A stretch of DNA of 64,000 bases, from NCBI GenBank assembly GCA_033557465.1, contig CM066041.1:156339532-156403531 (forward strand). Reading direction: 5' to 3'. Shown here in pieces: positions 31,079 to 42,179 of the stretch. Source of the DNA: Ichthyophis bannanicus (taxonomy: Eukaryota > Chordata > Amphibia > Gymnophiona > Ichthyophiidae). Made by a program: the position numbers and the translations under genes. Under the pieces are notes generated by a model. That model was not told where the DNA came from. It did no database searches and saw only the letters and a list, made by a program, of their open reading frames with translations. Numbering within the stretch: the stretch's first letter is position 1; each line of letters starts with the position of its first letter.

Positions 31079-31920
31079 GGAATAATATTTCAGAATTTGG
31101 ACATCTATGGATAGCTTAATGGATAGCATAGTGAGCTAGGAATGGGAGATCCAGTATTCAAGTCCCACTGCTGCTCTCATTGAAATTGTGCTGAGTACTG
31201 GGGATGATGGAGTGTTTTCCCTCTCTACACTCTCTGGATGTTTTTCAGCCCAAACAAGCAGTTTTCCGAGCAGGGAGAAGCGATACCAGATGTGTGGGAC
31301 ATTTCTGACATCAGGTGGGGATGTCCAGGTTCCTGAGAACACCCCAGCCATGGCTCCACCATGCCCCCATTCAGACTTGGCTAACCACAGACCTGACTTC
31401 TAAAATGACTCTGGAGACATCTCTATGCCCATTTTTGGACATCCAAAGCACAAATAGGGCTTCCAAAATCAGTTACATGACTTAAAAATATATAAACCTA
31501 AAACACCAAAGTAAACAAAACCATCATCAGTGCCTGATGCCATTGCTGTTTATTTTCACTCATGAGAGATATGAAGCTTTTTTTGAAGCACTAGAGTTTC
31601 TTTTAAGTTTGTGTATCTTTCAGGATCTGACAGGCTCAGGTTAATGATGCATAGACATGCTTGCTACAACTAGCACCAGGGAGACAAGATAGTTCCATCT
31701 GTAAGTTGCTTTCTGTGCAAACAGGAGGTCACTGCTTTGAATCTAGCGTCTGACTGAGAAAAAAAAAGCCTCTTGGGTTTTTTATTTGCTTGAAACCTCT
31801 AGTAACATTTTAGTTACTTCCAGTTTTTCCTTTGGGCAGCAGCCACAGATATACCTTAAATTAACAAAATTGTACTGAAATGAAAATTTATAAAAATGAA
31901 ACCAACAAAATGAAAATTTG
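31079..31920 (+). other. tRNA-like SINE head, then unassigned sequence
   Basis: At 31110-31185 a tRNA-like head is visible: A-box-like tagcttaatggatagcatagtgagc and B-box-like tattcaagtcccac. From 31190 to 31440 the body has word families like those near 1800 (gacatc, tggacatccaaagc). From 31440 to 31920 I see nothing recognisable. Confidence 0.45.
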
Positions 31921-32425
31921 CTTACCACTACTACTGAGCATTTGTATAGCGCTACAAGATGTATGCAGCGCTGCACAGACATGTAAGAGACAGTCCCTGC
32001 TCATCAGAGCTTACAATCTAGTCAAGACAGACAACACAGAAGGTGTAGAAAGGGATAAAACAGGGAGATCAGGTTTAGTCAAGATCCAAAAGCAGCAGTA
32101 AAGAGGTGAGTTTTCAGCCTGGATTTGAAGAGGGTCAGAGAAGGTGCCTGGCGTACAGACACAAGTAGTTTATTCCAGGTGTAAGGTGCAGCAAGGTGAA
32201 CGGAACAAAGTCTGGAGTTAGCAATAGAAGAAAAGGGCACAGATAGAAGCAGTTTGCCAGAAGAATGGAGTTCCCGAGGGGGAGTGTAAGGAGAGATAAG
32301 AGAAGAAAGGTAGTGAGGAGCTGCAGAGTGAATGCATTTATAGGTCAGCAGGAGAACTTTGACCTGGATGTGGAAACAGATAGGAAGTCAATGAAGTGAT
32401 TTGAGAAGAAGGGTAATATGGGCAT
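31921..32425 (-). mobile_element. Retroposon 3' part with (ACT)n end
   Basis: On the forward strand it begins taccactactactgagcatttgtatagcgctacaag, then cagtccctgctcatcagagcttacaatctag, and continues with gaggtgagttttcagcctgg and tttattccaggtgtaagg. This is the layout of a reverse-strand LINE tail ending in a short ACT/AGT repeat. A tail of the same kind is at 2840-2890. No usable ORF; the family is not named with certainty. Confidence 0.5.
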
Positions 32426-32654
32426 AACGAGAAGTGAAACGCAAGGGGTTCAGAAGCATATAAAACAAAACATAATAAAACGAAAAAAACTCACAAACCA
32501 AACAGGAACCAAAACAAATTTTTTTGCTTGCATGCCCCTAGTTGGTGCAAGTGTAGCCCTCTTGGCCCAGCTAGTTGAAGTCACACTGGATGTTTCTGGG
32601 TTCTTGGAGTGGGAGATCCATCACACTCACTCTCAGGAAGCCAGCTTACTCTCC

Positions 32655-33159
32655 CAGGGCTGGCCCGTTTACTAGGTAGGTTAGGAACATGGGCCTCTGT
32701 GGGCAGCAGGCCATGTGCTTCGACACAATGGCCTGCCACCCCTGCCCCCACATACTGAACCATGCTGCTCTTCCTTCCCCCCCCCCCCCCCCATGCTGAG
32801 CCATGCCATGCTACTACCCCCGCTGCCACTGATTCCAACAGCAAGGTGGGATGGCTAGGCTCGGCAGCAGGCCATGTGCTTCAGCACACTTGGCCTGCCA
32901 CTTCTAACTCCCCGATGTTCTGTCGAAGGGGGATTAGAAACGGCAGTCCATGTGTGCTGAAGCACATGGCTTGCTACCGAGCTGAGCCACACCCCCTCTC
33001 AACTCACTACCAGAATCAACAGCAGCAGGGAGTGATAGCATGGCTCAGCTTGGCTGGGGGGGGGGGGGCGTGGCTCAGTGTGCAGGGGGACACGGCTCAG
33101 AGAGGGTGGCATGGTCTGGGCTTCTGCCTGGGGTGGCAGAAACCCTTGGACCAGCCCTG
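32655..33159. mobile_element. hAT-like foldback MITE
   Basis: 505 bp with inverted ends: left cagggctggcccg, right cttggaccagccctg (inverse cagggctggtccaag). The flanks tactctcc (32647-32654) and tactcttc (33160-33167) match at 7 of 8 positions, a hAT-type duplication. Inside, an imperfect hairpin spans about 32860-32981 (ctcggcagcaggccatgtgcttcagcaca against its inverse tgtgctgaagcacatggcttgctaccgag). C and G homopolymers are long. No ORF. Confidence 0.8.
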
Positions 33160-34699
33160 TACTCTTCTCTCAGGAACAGATCAGTCTTTGCAAAAGAATA
33201 TGCTTCTGAAACCCTTGCTCTTCACTTTTCAGTTCCAATAAACAGTTAGCAGTTCAGTTTCGGTAACTTGATTCTTTGTTGATTCTTTGATTCTTGATTC
33301 TTTGTTGTTAAGTGCTGTCGACTCATGTGACCCTCTGGATAAGTTGTCCTAAACTGTGTTCGGTCTTCAGTCAGGCGGCTCATTGTTGACAGAGTGGTAC
33401 CTATAGCTGCTGTTATTGTAGCGATCCATCTCATTGCTGGACTTCCTCTTTTGCGTTGACCTTCTACCGTGCCAAGCATGATGTCTTTCTCTAATGATCT
33501 CTCTCTTTGCATGATGTGTCCAAAGTACGAAAGTCGAAGTCTTGTCATCTGAGCTTCTTTTTTTTTTGAAACTTTTATTTTCATTTTGCAACAAACAAAA
33601 GAAACAACACACCAAAAGAGACAAAACAAGTATACAATAAGGAAAAGTAAACCCATTACCCCCCACCCCGGTGCTTCTTCTCTACCCGTTTGTATCAGCA
33701 TGTGAGCGCTTCCAATTAACAGTGATTATACATCAAACGATCAAAAAAGTATCCACAATACAGCATGATCATGAGGCAGAGATATATACAAAGTTAGACA
33801 GTCAGATGAGAGCATTTAGCAAAATGTACATATTCATTGAACATCTTCCATTAAGACCAATGAGAAGGAGTCTGAACGGAGGAAGCGCACAGACGAGGTA
33901 TTTGTTCATATTTACTGTAGAAACAGGCATGATTCCACCATTCATTGAGGCTCAGATGGGAACTAATTTCCCAGTATTACTTAATGAGGGAAACAGCAAT
34001 GCCAAGCATAAAGTTCAAAAGGAGATAAGCCATTTCGTGGGAGAGAGGGGATCCACGCAACTGGGCGAAGTCCCACTATCCTCCAAGAAAGGGACTCCTG
34101 AGAGTGCAATATAGACTAAATACGACCCCAGACCCGACGCCAGTTATACTGTAGTGCGGGATATTCATGCATAACATGAAATGAAGTAATAAACCAATGG
34201 CCACAGGACGTGTCCAGCAACCATTACCCTGAGTAGTGTTCCATTTGTCTAAACTGTGAGGAGTGTAAAAACACCGGTGGGCTAGAAAGAAGAGGGTCTG
34301 AGTGAGTGAGGCGGGTCGGGAACCCGTGTCCCTCTGCTCCAGATAAGGCTCCATTGCTCCGAGGTTAAAGTCACATGCAATTCTCTCTCCCATACTTTCT
34401 GCGCTATAGAGGTATCTCTAGTGATAGCATTACATAAGGTTTAGTAAAATTGGATGCTACACCCGGTGAACTACCGAGAGATCGGAAGTTTCCAATCAAC
34501 CTTATGCAGAGAGTGCCGAGGGCGGGAGTACTCTAGTGCTCCAAATGCAATGCTGAAGTTGCACTGACCAGAGTCGGGAGTCGAAAGGTTGCATAGGAGT
34601 ATTAAAGGCACCTAAAGTGTCGAAAAACATTGGTGGATAGTGGGAGTCTAATGGGAGAGTCATACCAGGGAGTAAGGTAAGAGGAATCAGTGAGCAAAG

Positions 34700-35120
34700 G
34701 CCCGCTACTATATCTAGCCACACAGGTCTGCTCGGTACTGGAGCTTCCAACCAACAAGCACCTTGTTTGAGAAGAAAAGATTGAGGGAACACTTGAGTAA
34801 ATCGCCACCAAGTATTAATGGAGCATTGGCGGAGGCCGAGGCCAACTGCGCAAAACTTGCATAGTAAGCAGGGTTGTCCACATTCGGGACATAGTGCAAA
34901 TACACGTGAATTCACTATCTCCAACCTCAAGGTGTACACGGGCCCATCTACCCTCCATGTCAGCGCTAATATCAGGTACAGTAGCGTGCAAAGACTTCTT
35001 AACCAGGATGGCTATCCCGTACCATTTGGAAGCGGTGGGAGAATAGGCAGCTACCATGTGAGGCCTAGCATTGAGTTTCAGTGTTTCAGCAGAGTGTAAT
35101 GCGTTTCCTGAAGAAACACC
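34700..35120 (-). pseudogene. L1-type ORF2 endonuclease remains
   Basis: Reverse-strand pieces match an L1-type endonuclease: VFLQETH near 35110, then KWYGIAILVKKSLHATVPDI near 35020, MEGRWARVHLEVGDSEF near 34960, then, in another frame, YLHYVPNVDNPAYYASFAQL near 34900 and LILGGDL near 34820, the position of the family's GDFN motif. Stops and frameshifts break the frame. No RT motif (such as FADD) follows before the 3' end. Confidence 0.7.
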
Positions 35121-35646
35121 TAATCAACGTGCCCGTGGCTAAGATAGCTAAGGATTTTCTTTCTTCCGAGTGGACCAGCAATGTCTTTGACGATGAATAA
35201 TAAGATTTTACATGAGGCCATTCAGAAAAGTTAAAATTCTGAGCATGATAGCACACATAATTTCACTGTGTCCCTCAAACTGACTGTATCTGGCTGTACA
35301 CATGACATAGAAAAATAAGCTAATATAATACAATGAAGCGCCCCACATTAACAAAGAAAACCGCAGTACGGTAGAGGAGAAGCAAAACCCCAAAATTACT
35401 GGCGACCATGTGTCTGCGGGGAGAAACCCCAGAGAAGGCCGAAATTGAAAAAACATATAACCTGTAGGACTGTGCGTGCTCCGAATCCGACCGAGGCACA
35501 CATCATGAAGGGATAGGAGACCAAAGACAAAAGTCATACAGAGAAAGAAAGAAAGTCCAGGCTATTTCTGTGCTGGGCTATGACCGCCGCATCGGGCCCT
35601 TCAAAATGGCGGACAGAGCCGGCAGATAAGAGTCCAAGATTTGGGA

Positions 35647-36495
35647 TTAGCGCATCTGTTCTGCTTCTTTGGAATCCAAAAATGTTGATAATAGATCAGG
35701 ATCCTCGAACGTCCTGGTCTGGTTGTGGAGAGTCACTCGGAGCTTCGCTGGATACAACAGGCCAAAGCGAGCCTGTAGCTGTTGAAGTCGAGGGCGAAGA
35801 GCAAGGAGTTTCTTCCGACGGTCAACGGTAGGCTTTGCCAAATCAGGAAAGAAGGAGACCTTACGACCTTCATATTCCAAATGATGATTCGCTCGGGCAG
35901 CATGTAAAATTTGTTCCACTTGTTGATATCGTAGCAAGCTAAAGATAATAGGCCGGGGGGTCGTGCGGTTGAGCGCCATGCGGGCAGGAACACGGTGTGC
36001 TCGATCGATTTCCAGTTCTCTGTGAAAAGTGATCTTCAGCAAGGAGGGAAGAGTTTTGAGCAAGAACTCTCCTATATCTCCCGCTTCCACCCCCTCCGGC
36101 ATTCCGAGGAGCCTCACATTGTTGCGACGGGCGCGATTATTGCTATCTTCCAACTCCTTTTGAAGACTCTGTATCTGGCGCTCAGCCTCGTCCAGTTTGC
36201 CCAAGCGCACCTCGTGCGAGTCGAGGACCCCCGCCATATTGTCCTGCCGTAAGGAAAGACCTTCAAGTCGGTCTTGGAGCACTCCAAAGTCTTCTCGCAT
36301 GGCTCGAAGCGCTTCTCCATTAGACTGCACCAATTCCTTCACGCCGCGTATTTCCTCCAAAATCTCCAGGTGCATTGCGGGGTTTTCACGAAATGGAACC
36401 ATCTTCTGCGGGGAGGATACCTCTGTTTTGGAGCGTTTTCCGTGAGAAGAAGAAGGAGACCCGAAGTCCAAGCGCGCTGGTTTGTGGGCCGCCAT
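35647..36495 (-). CDS. L1/Tx1-type ORF1 protein, 282 aa, intact reading frame
   Basis: Uninterrupted ORF of the length usual for L1-type ORF1. Basic N-terminus (residues 1-35) with KRSKTEVSSPQK. Coiled-coil-like heptads from about 45 to 120 (EILEEIRGVKELVQ, LRAMREDFGVLQDRLEGL, LDEAERQIQSLQKELED). RNA-recognition-like core starting RRNNVRLLGMPEGVEAGDIG near 125. C-terminal domain: KVSFFPDLAKPTVDRRKKLL near 215, then LQARFGLLYPAKLRVTLHNQ and LLSTFLDSKEAEQMR. Such proteins form trimers that bind element RNA. The start ATG is followed by AAHKPARLDFGS, which aligns with the second copy. Whether it is expressed is unknown. Confidence 0.85.
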   Translation of the reverse strand: MAAHKPARLDFGSPSSSHGKRSKTEVSSPQKMVPFRENPAMHLEILEEIRGVKELVQSNGEALRAMREDFGVLQDRLEGLSLRQDNMAGVLDSHEVRLGKLDEAERQIQSLQKELEDSNNRARRNNVRLLGMPEGVEAGDIGEFLLKTLPSLLKITFHRELEIDRAHRVPARMALNRTTPRPIIFSLLRYQQVEQILHAARANHHLEYEGRKVSFFPDLAKPTVDRRKKLLALRPRLQQLQARFGLLYPAKLRVTLHNQTRTFEDPDLLSTFLDSKEAEQMR

Positions 36496-37099
36496 CCCCC
36501 CCGAGGTGCCCCGGTCAGCTCGGAGCGAAATAGTAAATTTATATAGGTATTAAGTCAGGATTCTGAGTAGGCCTCTCGGGAGCTTCAACGCAAAGCGTCC
36601 TACCCGCTGGACATCAGGCTCCGCCCCCCGTCATCTGAGCTTCTAAAGAAAGCTTAAGTTTGATTTCCTCTAGTACTGACTGGTTTGTTCTTCGAGCAGT
36701 CCATGGTATATGCAGTATTCGTCGCCAGCACCATAATTCAAGGGCATCAATTTTCTTCCTATCTTTTTCACTGTCCAACTTTCACATCCATATGACATTA
36801 TTGAAAATACTATGGCTTGAACAAGTTCATTCTTTCTATGGAGAGAGACATCTCTGCTCTTGAGAATCTTGTCAAGGCCCTTCAGAGCCATTCTGCCAAG
36901 AGCAATGCGTCATTGGATTTCTTGACTACTTGTTGTTTCTTTATTGATAGAGGACAACTTTAACCTACTTGGATCAACTATTTCAATTTCTTATCCATCA
37001 ACGATGAACTTATTCATTTTGCCATTTCCCCTGCAATTCTCCGTTAACCTATTCCTAATCCTTCAGACATTCACCTCAAATATCAGACACGCTGTCGGC

Positions 37100-38253
37100 A
37101 GATATATATTCATCTCACCTAATAATTAAACTTTTCCAGCTACAATGACCATTGTCACTGATATCCCAAGATCATTCCTCTTGGGGACCATGAAGGCAAT
37201 ATCATCAATCTACTCCACCCTTGCCATTCCGGTTAAAGAGTCTTCATCTTGGTAGGGATCAGTTATTGCATTTTTAGAGCTTCTTGCTCTTCAATGAACT
37301 GAACTGCTATTGCAGGATCCTCAAACGCTTTGGTGTGATTGTTCAGGGTTAATTTGAGCCGGGCTGGATAAAAAAGCCCATACCGGGCCTGCAGGTGCTG
37401 GAGCCGGGGTCTCAACGCTAGGAATTGCTTCCTTCTTTCAACTGTTGCCTTGCAGAAGTCAGGGAAGAAGGAGATATTATGCCCCTCAAAGGTAATTGTC
37501 GTTTGGGACCTTGCAGCTGCCAAAATCTGTACAGCCTGTTGATATCTCAGCAGGCAAAAAATTATCAGCCTCGGTCTCCGTGAGTGCAAATTTGGCTGAG
37601 CTGGAACCCTGTGCGCTCTTTCAATTTCAATCGACCCCGACAGTTTCAGTCGTAGCAGCGTAAGCAAAGATTTCTCAAGAAAGAAGATCATGTCCGGACC
37701 TTCAGCACCCTCCGGGACTCCTATAACTCTAATATTATTTCTTCTGTTTCTGTTGCACAGAACCTCCATGTTCAGCTCCAAGCGCGCTATCCTCTTCAGA
37801 GCCTTATCAACAAGTGTAAACTTCTCTTCATGCACAGCAACCATCGCACCAATGTTATCCAATCGACTTGTAAGTCTCTCCATTTGTGCTCTTATATCAT
37901 GGATTTCTGCTTGCACCTGCACCAAAGCGTCCCCATTCGCCACTACTAATTCCTTTACCGATCTGATTTCCCCCAAGAGTTCTCTTATCATCTCCTCGGA
38001 CTCCCATGGCGCAGCCATCGTGGGGAGAAAGGGGATCAGACTTTGCCCTTTTAGAGCCCGAATTAACGTTTGCCGTGAAGTCTAACTTCGTGGGCTTGCC
38101 ACTACTCATAGCTCTTCCTTCAGTGGATATTTGAAGAAGGGTTTGGAGTAAAATTAAATTATGAGGTACAGGGTAATTCGCAGGATTCTTGTCGGGGATC
38201 ACTAGAGCAACGCTCTTAAGCAGCCATCTTGTATCCTCGCAGGCTCTGCCCCC
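37100..38253 (-). mobile_element. Second L1/Tx1-type LINE, 5' end and ORF1
   Basis: It starts at a GC-rich leader (reverse strand gggggcagagcctgcgagg, 38253-38235) like that of the first copy. ORF1 follows, and sequence after the ORF1 stop runs to about 37100, where RTE/BovB sequence resumes. It interrupts the RTE RT domain after VVRG. No target duplication was found, so the distal part may be deleted. Confidence 0.75.
37263..38018 (-). pseudogene. L1/Tx1-type ORF1, frameshifted near its start
   Basis: The true start is probably at 38133, in another frame (MSSGKPTKLDF, SGSKRAKSDPLSPHDGC), which parallels MAAHKPARLDF of the first copy. A frameshift at about 38010-38020 moves the reading into the 251-codon ORF. 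That ORF has EEMIRELLGEIRSVKELVVA, RRNNIRVIGVPEGAEGPDMI near residue 93, ISFFPDFCKATVERRKQFLA near 185 and LQARYGLFYPARLKLTLNNH. The two ORF1 copies are clearly related but not near-identical, so they are separate subfamilies or old insertions. Confidence 0.8.
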
Positions 38254-38485
38254 GAACTACTGCATCTTGATCAATGTAAAGGTTGTGCAAGAGAACAATC
38301 AGGTGTTCTGGTATACCCATGCTTCTCAATGTGGCCCAGAGTTTCTCATGGTTTACACAGTCAAAAGCTTTGCTGTAGTCAATAAAAACACATACATCGA
38401 TTCTTTTGGTCTTTTCAAGGATCCATGTCACATCCGCGATGATGTCTCCAGGTTTTGTCTTTGTTGATGTTATAGAGCTTTTCTG

Positions 38486-39094
38486 TCATTGACTTCTACA
38501 GATGTAGTCAATTTGATTTTTGTACAATCCATTGGGTGAAGTCCATTTATACAGTCGCCGTTTGTGTTGCTGGAAGAAGGTGTTTGAGATGAATAGATGG
38601 TTGATCTTGCAGAATTCTATCAGTCTTTCTCCAGCGTCATTTCTGTTGTCAAGTCCATATTTTCCAATCACTTTGCCTTCTTTGAGGCCAACTTTTGCAT
38701 TCCAGTCACCCATGACTATCAGGATATCCTGTTTGCATGTTCTGTCAATTTCCGCTTGTACTTGTTCATAGAACTCATCAACATTATCCTCTTCTGCTGC
38801 TGTTGATGGGGCATAAACTTGAATAATAGTTGTGTTGATGGGCATTCCTCATAGACAAATAGAAATTAAATGTTCACTGTTTGCGTTGTATTTCATTACA
38901 GTTCTTGCAAGTTTCTTCTTAATTATATATGCAATACCATTTCTTCTTTGTCTTTCATTTCCAGCATAGTAGACCATGTGATCATCAGATGCAAAGTGCC
39001 CAATGCCAGTCCATTTCAATTTGCTGACATCCAACAGATCGAGCTGTACACATTCCATTTCATTCTTGACCACCTCCAACTTCCCTTGGTTCAT
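38486..39094 (-). pseudogene. RTE/BovB-like ORF, N-terminal endonuclease domain
   Basis: Two reverse ORFs, 39094-38849 and 38845-38486. The first has KLKWTGIGHFASDDHMVYYA and RRNGIAYIIKKKLARTVMKY. The second has INTTIIQVYAPSTAAEEDNV, MGDWNAKVG (catalytic GDWN), KYGLDNRNDAGERLIEFCKI and FQQHKRRLYKWTSPNGL, ending at NQIDYI. These match the endonuclease of RTE/BovB proteins strongly. One frameshift or stop near 38847 divides them; the position of the catalytic histidine lies beyond 38486. Confidence 0.82.
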
Positions 39095-39600
39095 GTTTCC
39101 TACGTTCCATGTCCCAATATATAAGACATCTTAGCAGCTGTTAACTCTCATTTCATGCGCAGCTACATCAGCAGTCAGACATCCCGAGGCTTTGCTCCAA
39201 CCACATCATAAATGAAAAGTCTTCAGCTCCTCCCCAGTAGCCAGTTGAGTGCCTCTCAACCTGGGAGTCTCATCTTCAGCACTATAGTGCAATTTGTTTT
39301 GTTGTGACTATCCATTGGGTTTTCATGGCAAGATACGGAAATAGATTGCCAGGCTTTTCTTCCGTGCAGTTTTATTTTAGTGGTGTTGCCGTTGTCACAG
39401 ATATGTGATCCTCCACCATCAGCACCGACCCATTCTGCTGCTGTCCAGATGGATGGTTTGTCTTGGTCTGGCATCTCAACTGAGATCTGTTCATCTTGGG
39501 AGACCCTGTCAGTAGGTAAGCTACCAATAGCTTAGCCCTCAGCATCACTGATGCACACAAGCTGTCACAACACAATACACTGCAAACCAAGTGAGGGACT

Positions 39601-40355
39601 TGATTCTCTAACAACTTTTAAATGGAAAACCTTCTTTGTCTAAAATCTGAGGATGCTGAAATACTGTCAGTGTCCTCCTTCAGTCTCCTCCCATCTGAGG
39701 TGCCTTCTGTGCTCACTTCAGGACAGTCTCTAAGTTTGTACACCCTGTTATTAATGTATCCAATTCTCTGACTATGAAGGCACAAGTCCCTGCAAAAGTC
39801 CTTAGCTGTACTGAGACATCAGGCACCACTTTTTTCAATCCCTTTAGGCACTGTACATCCCAACTGATAAATTCCTCAGATTAACTCTCTCTCTCTTTTA
39901 CACTGGGAAATTAACATGAACAATTGAACTTATTTACACATCCACGCTCTTCTTTTTTATCATGCTGCTTCCCTTCACTGCATGTTGCTTTTCGCTTCAC
40001 ATACCCATATTACCTTTCGTAGATTCTTATGTGAACCAGCCTCTCCCCGGCTCTTTTCCTTGAAGACTCATTCTGGCCAGTCTCCTTCCTTAATATCTCC
40101 TACCTGGGTGGGTCATCAGCTGCTATGGTAGCTGGGTCTCGTCTAGGTCTAGCTCCTTCTTCTCACTGGTCAATCCATCATAGACCAAAAAGTCCCAACT
40201 AGCATATCTTCTTAAGTAACTCTAGTTTACCTCTCACCCTCCTCTCCTTTCAGGAGTCATCCTTTGGGCCTTTCTCACCTGCTGCAACTTCCAGCAGGCT
40301 TAAACCAGATCCGCCCCCCCCCCCCCCCCCATTATCTTAAATCACTGAAGAGGGT
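39601..40355. other. Unassigned, no supported gene
   Basis: Pyrimidine-rich in places and ending in a long C run (40313-40331). I find no coding exon or known repeat. Confidence 0.35.
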
Positions 40356-41026
40356 TTAGAACATATGATATGCCATACTGGGTCAGACCAAGGGTCCATC
40401 AAGACAAGTATCCTGTTTCCAACAGTGGCCAATCCTGGTCACAAGTACCTGTCGGGTTCCCAGAAGGTAGACAGATTCCATACTGCTTATCCTAGAGGTA
40501 AGCCGTAGATTTCCTTGGTCCTTTTTATTAATGGTTTATGGACTTTTCTTCCTGTAAACCATATGAATATCCCCAAGTAACGCCGTTACATGCCCCTATG
40601 CTAATTGTGTAGTATCAGGGCGTGTCATGGGCATTCCTGGGCGGAGTGGGTGTGACATCCTTCAGTAAGTGGGCAGCAGCAATATTGCAGTGCTGCCCGG
40701 TTAGCGACCTGTGGGTAAAGCTGGCCTACCTTTACCCAGCAGAGCTAACCAGGCAGCGGCTCAATATCACCACTGCCCAGTCAGCATCTGCAGCTGTGCG
40801 GCAACCCCGGATATTCAATGCTGGGGCTGCAGATGACCCCGGCATTGAATATCCATATTTAATGTTCAGTGCCAGTGGCTAGCCGCTGTAGTTGCATTAG
40901 CCACCGGCACTGAATATCGGGCCCTAAGAAATTAGTGAGACAAGACTTTCCTTGGCTGAATCCATGTCAGCTTTCTGCTATTAAACCATGACTATCTACA
41001 TGTTCAGTAATTCAATTCTTTATAAT

Positions 41027-41272
41027 CAGGGGCGACGGAATGCTGTTTTCTTTGGGGTGGGGGGGGGCATGCTCTGCTGCTAGGTCTGCTAAACTGCATG
41101 AGGCTGTGATCGCAGGCCTTCCTCTCCTGTCAGCCCATGGGGATCCCTGCCGGGTTGTGATTGCGGCCTTCTCCTACTTCTGCCCGCTGGAGTCAGATCC
41201 CCACGGGCAGAAGTAGGGTGAAGTTTTGATGAGGCCAGGGCCTGGGTGTCCCACCCCTTTCTGACATCTGCA
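41027..41272. mobile_element. Possible hAT-like end fragment
   Basis: The left edge caggggcgacgg looks like a hAT-type terminus. The flanks tttataat (41019-41026) and attataac (41273-41280) match at 6 of 8 positions. The right edge does not mirror the left, so it may be truncated. An internal inverted pair surrounds cacgggcagaagtagg / cctacttctgcccg (41169-41217). Confidence 0.4.
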
Positions 41273-41549
41273 ATTATAACGGTTTCTATTATTTTGCTCC
41301 ATACTGATTCAGGCTCAATGGTCTGTAACATAGTAACATAGTAAATGACGACAGATAAAGACCAGCACGGTCCATCCAGTCTGCCCAGCAAGATGGCAAG
41401 AGCAGGTGCACCTGTCGCTCCGTGCAGGCTACCCCTCCCCATGTCTTTGTTTAGGGGTAAACCCACCACTCCAGGTAGGACACCCCTATTTGTTGAGACG
41501 TTATATATTTGTTGAGACATTATATGGTTCAGAAGTTAGATGGTACCGT

Positions 41550-42179
41550 TTATTTTGTTTTTATCCTATTGCTGTAAAGGGATCCTCTGTGTTTGTCCCA
41601 TGCCTTTTTGAATTCCATCACTGTGTTCACCCCTACCACTTCCATCGGGAGGGCATTCCAAGCATCCACCACCCTTTCAGTGAAAAAATATTTCCTGACA
41701 TTGCCTTTCAATTTACCCACTTGCAACTTCATGTTATGCCCTCTAGTTTTACAGGTTCCCCGTCTTTGGAAGAGGTTTGTTTGTTCATCATTTCTCTTTA
41801 AGTATTTAAAGGTCTGAATCATATCTCCCCTGTCCCTCCTCTCCTCCAAAGTGTACATATTTAGGTCTTCAAGTCTCTTCTCATAAGGCTTCTGACGCAG
41901 GCTCCAAATCATTTTGGTCGCCTTCCTCTGAACAGTTTCCAGTCTTTTTACATCTTTTGCAAGATATGGTCTCCAAAACTGAACACAGTATTCCAAGTGA
42001 GGCCTCACCAGTGACTTGTACAGTGGCATAAGTACCCCTTCTTTTCTGCTGGTAATCCCTCTTTGTATGCAGCCCAACATCCTCCTGGCTTTTGCCACCG
42101 CCTTGTCGCACTGTTTCGCCACCTTCAGATCATCAGAGATAATCACACCAAGGTCTTTCTCCTGAACCGTGCATACCAA
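41550..42179 (-). pseudogene. CR1-B ORF2 thumb and C-terminal tail
   Basis: A 209-codon ORF continuing the RT after the frameshift, which lies in the 42143-42179 overlap: VQEKDLGVIISDDLKVAKQC, VAKARRMLGCIQRGITSRKE, LVRPHLEYCVQFWRPYLAKD, RLETVQRKATKMIWSLRQKP, YTLEERRDRGDMIQTFKYLK, FFTERVVDAWNALPMEVVGV, ending SNRIKTK then stop. It is the least damaged copy of this region in the window and a good reference for 5690-6500 and 8040-8361. Confidence 0.86.

Larger units (their letters stand above)
33559..36629 (-). mobile_element. L1/Tx1-type LINE, internally deleted, with 15-bp target duplications
   Basis: 3071 bp flanked by gtcatctgagcttct at 33544-33558 and 36630-36644. Reverse-strand order: GC-rich 5' leader of ~134 bp (starting gggggcggagcctgatg), intact ORF1 (36495-35647), ORF2 endonuclease region (about 35120-34700, several stops), ORF2 C-terminal remains and 3' untranslated sequence, then gaaaataaaagtttc and a short A run. 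The central RT region is missing, so the copy is too short for a full L1 (about 6 kb). It sits inside the RTE/BovB-like LINE. Confidence 0.85.
33246..39600 (-). mobile_element. RTE/BovB-like LINE, split by two L1-type insertions
   Basis: Reverse strand. The 5' part at 39600-39100 includes GRKAWQSIS and DSHNKTNC. ORF: MNQGKLEVVKNEMECVQLDL at 39094, then the endonuclease (38845-38486) and RT (38431-38256: FIDYSKAFDCVNHEKLWATL, SMGIPEHLIVLLHNLY). After the second L1-type insert the RT tail is at 36960-36645 (ALKGLDKILKSRDVSLHRKN, YGCESWTVKK). After the first insert the C-terminal end is at 33543-33246 (TRLRLSYFGHIMQRERSLEK). A short gattctttgttg-type repeat closes the 3' end at 33268-33306, as is usual for RTE elements. 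Confidence 0.88.

Noticed and set aside
33671..34114. 147-codon forward ORF
   Set aside because: It lies opposite the 3' part of the L1-type element and shows no domain.
35995..36546. Forward ORFs opposite L1-type ORF1
   Set aside because: Antisense shadows of the ORF1 on the reverse strand.
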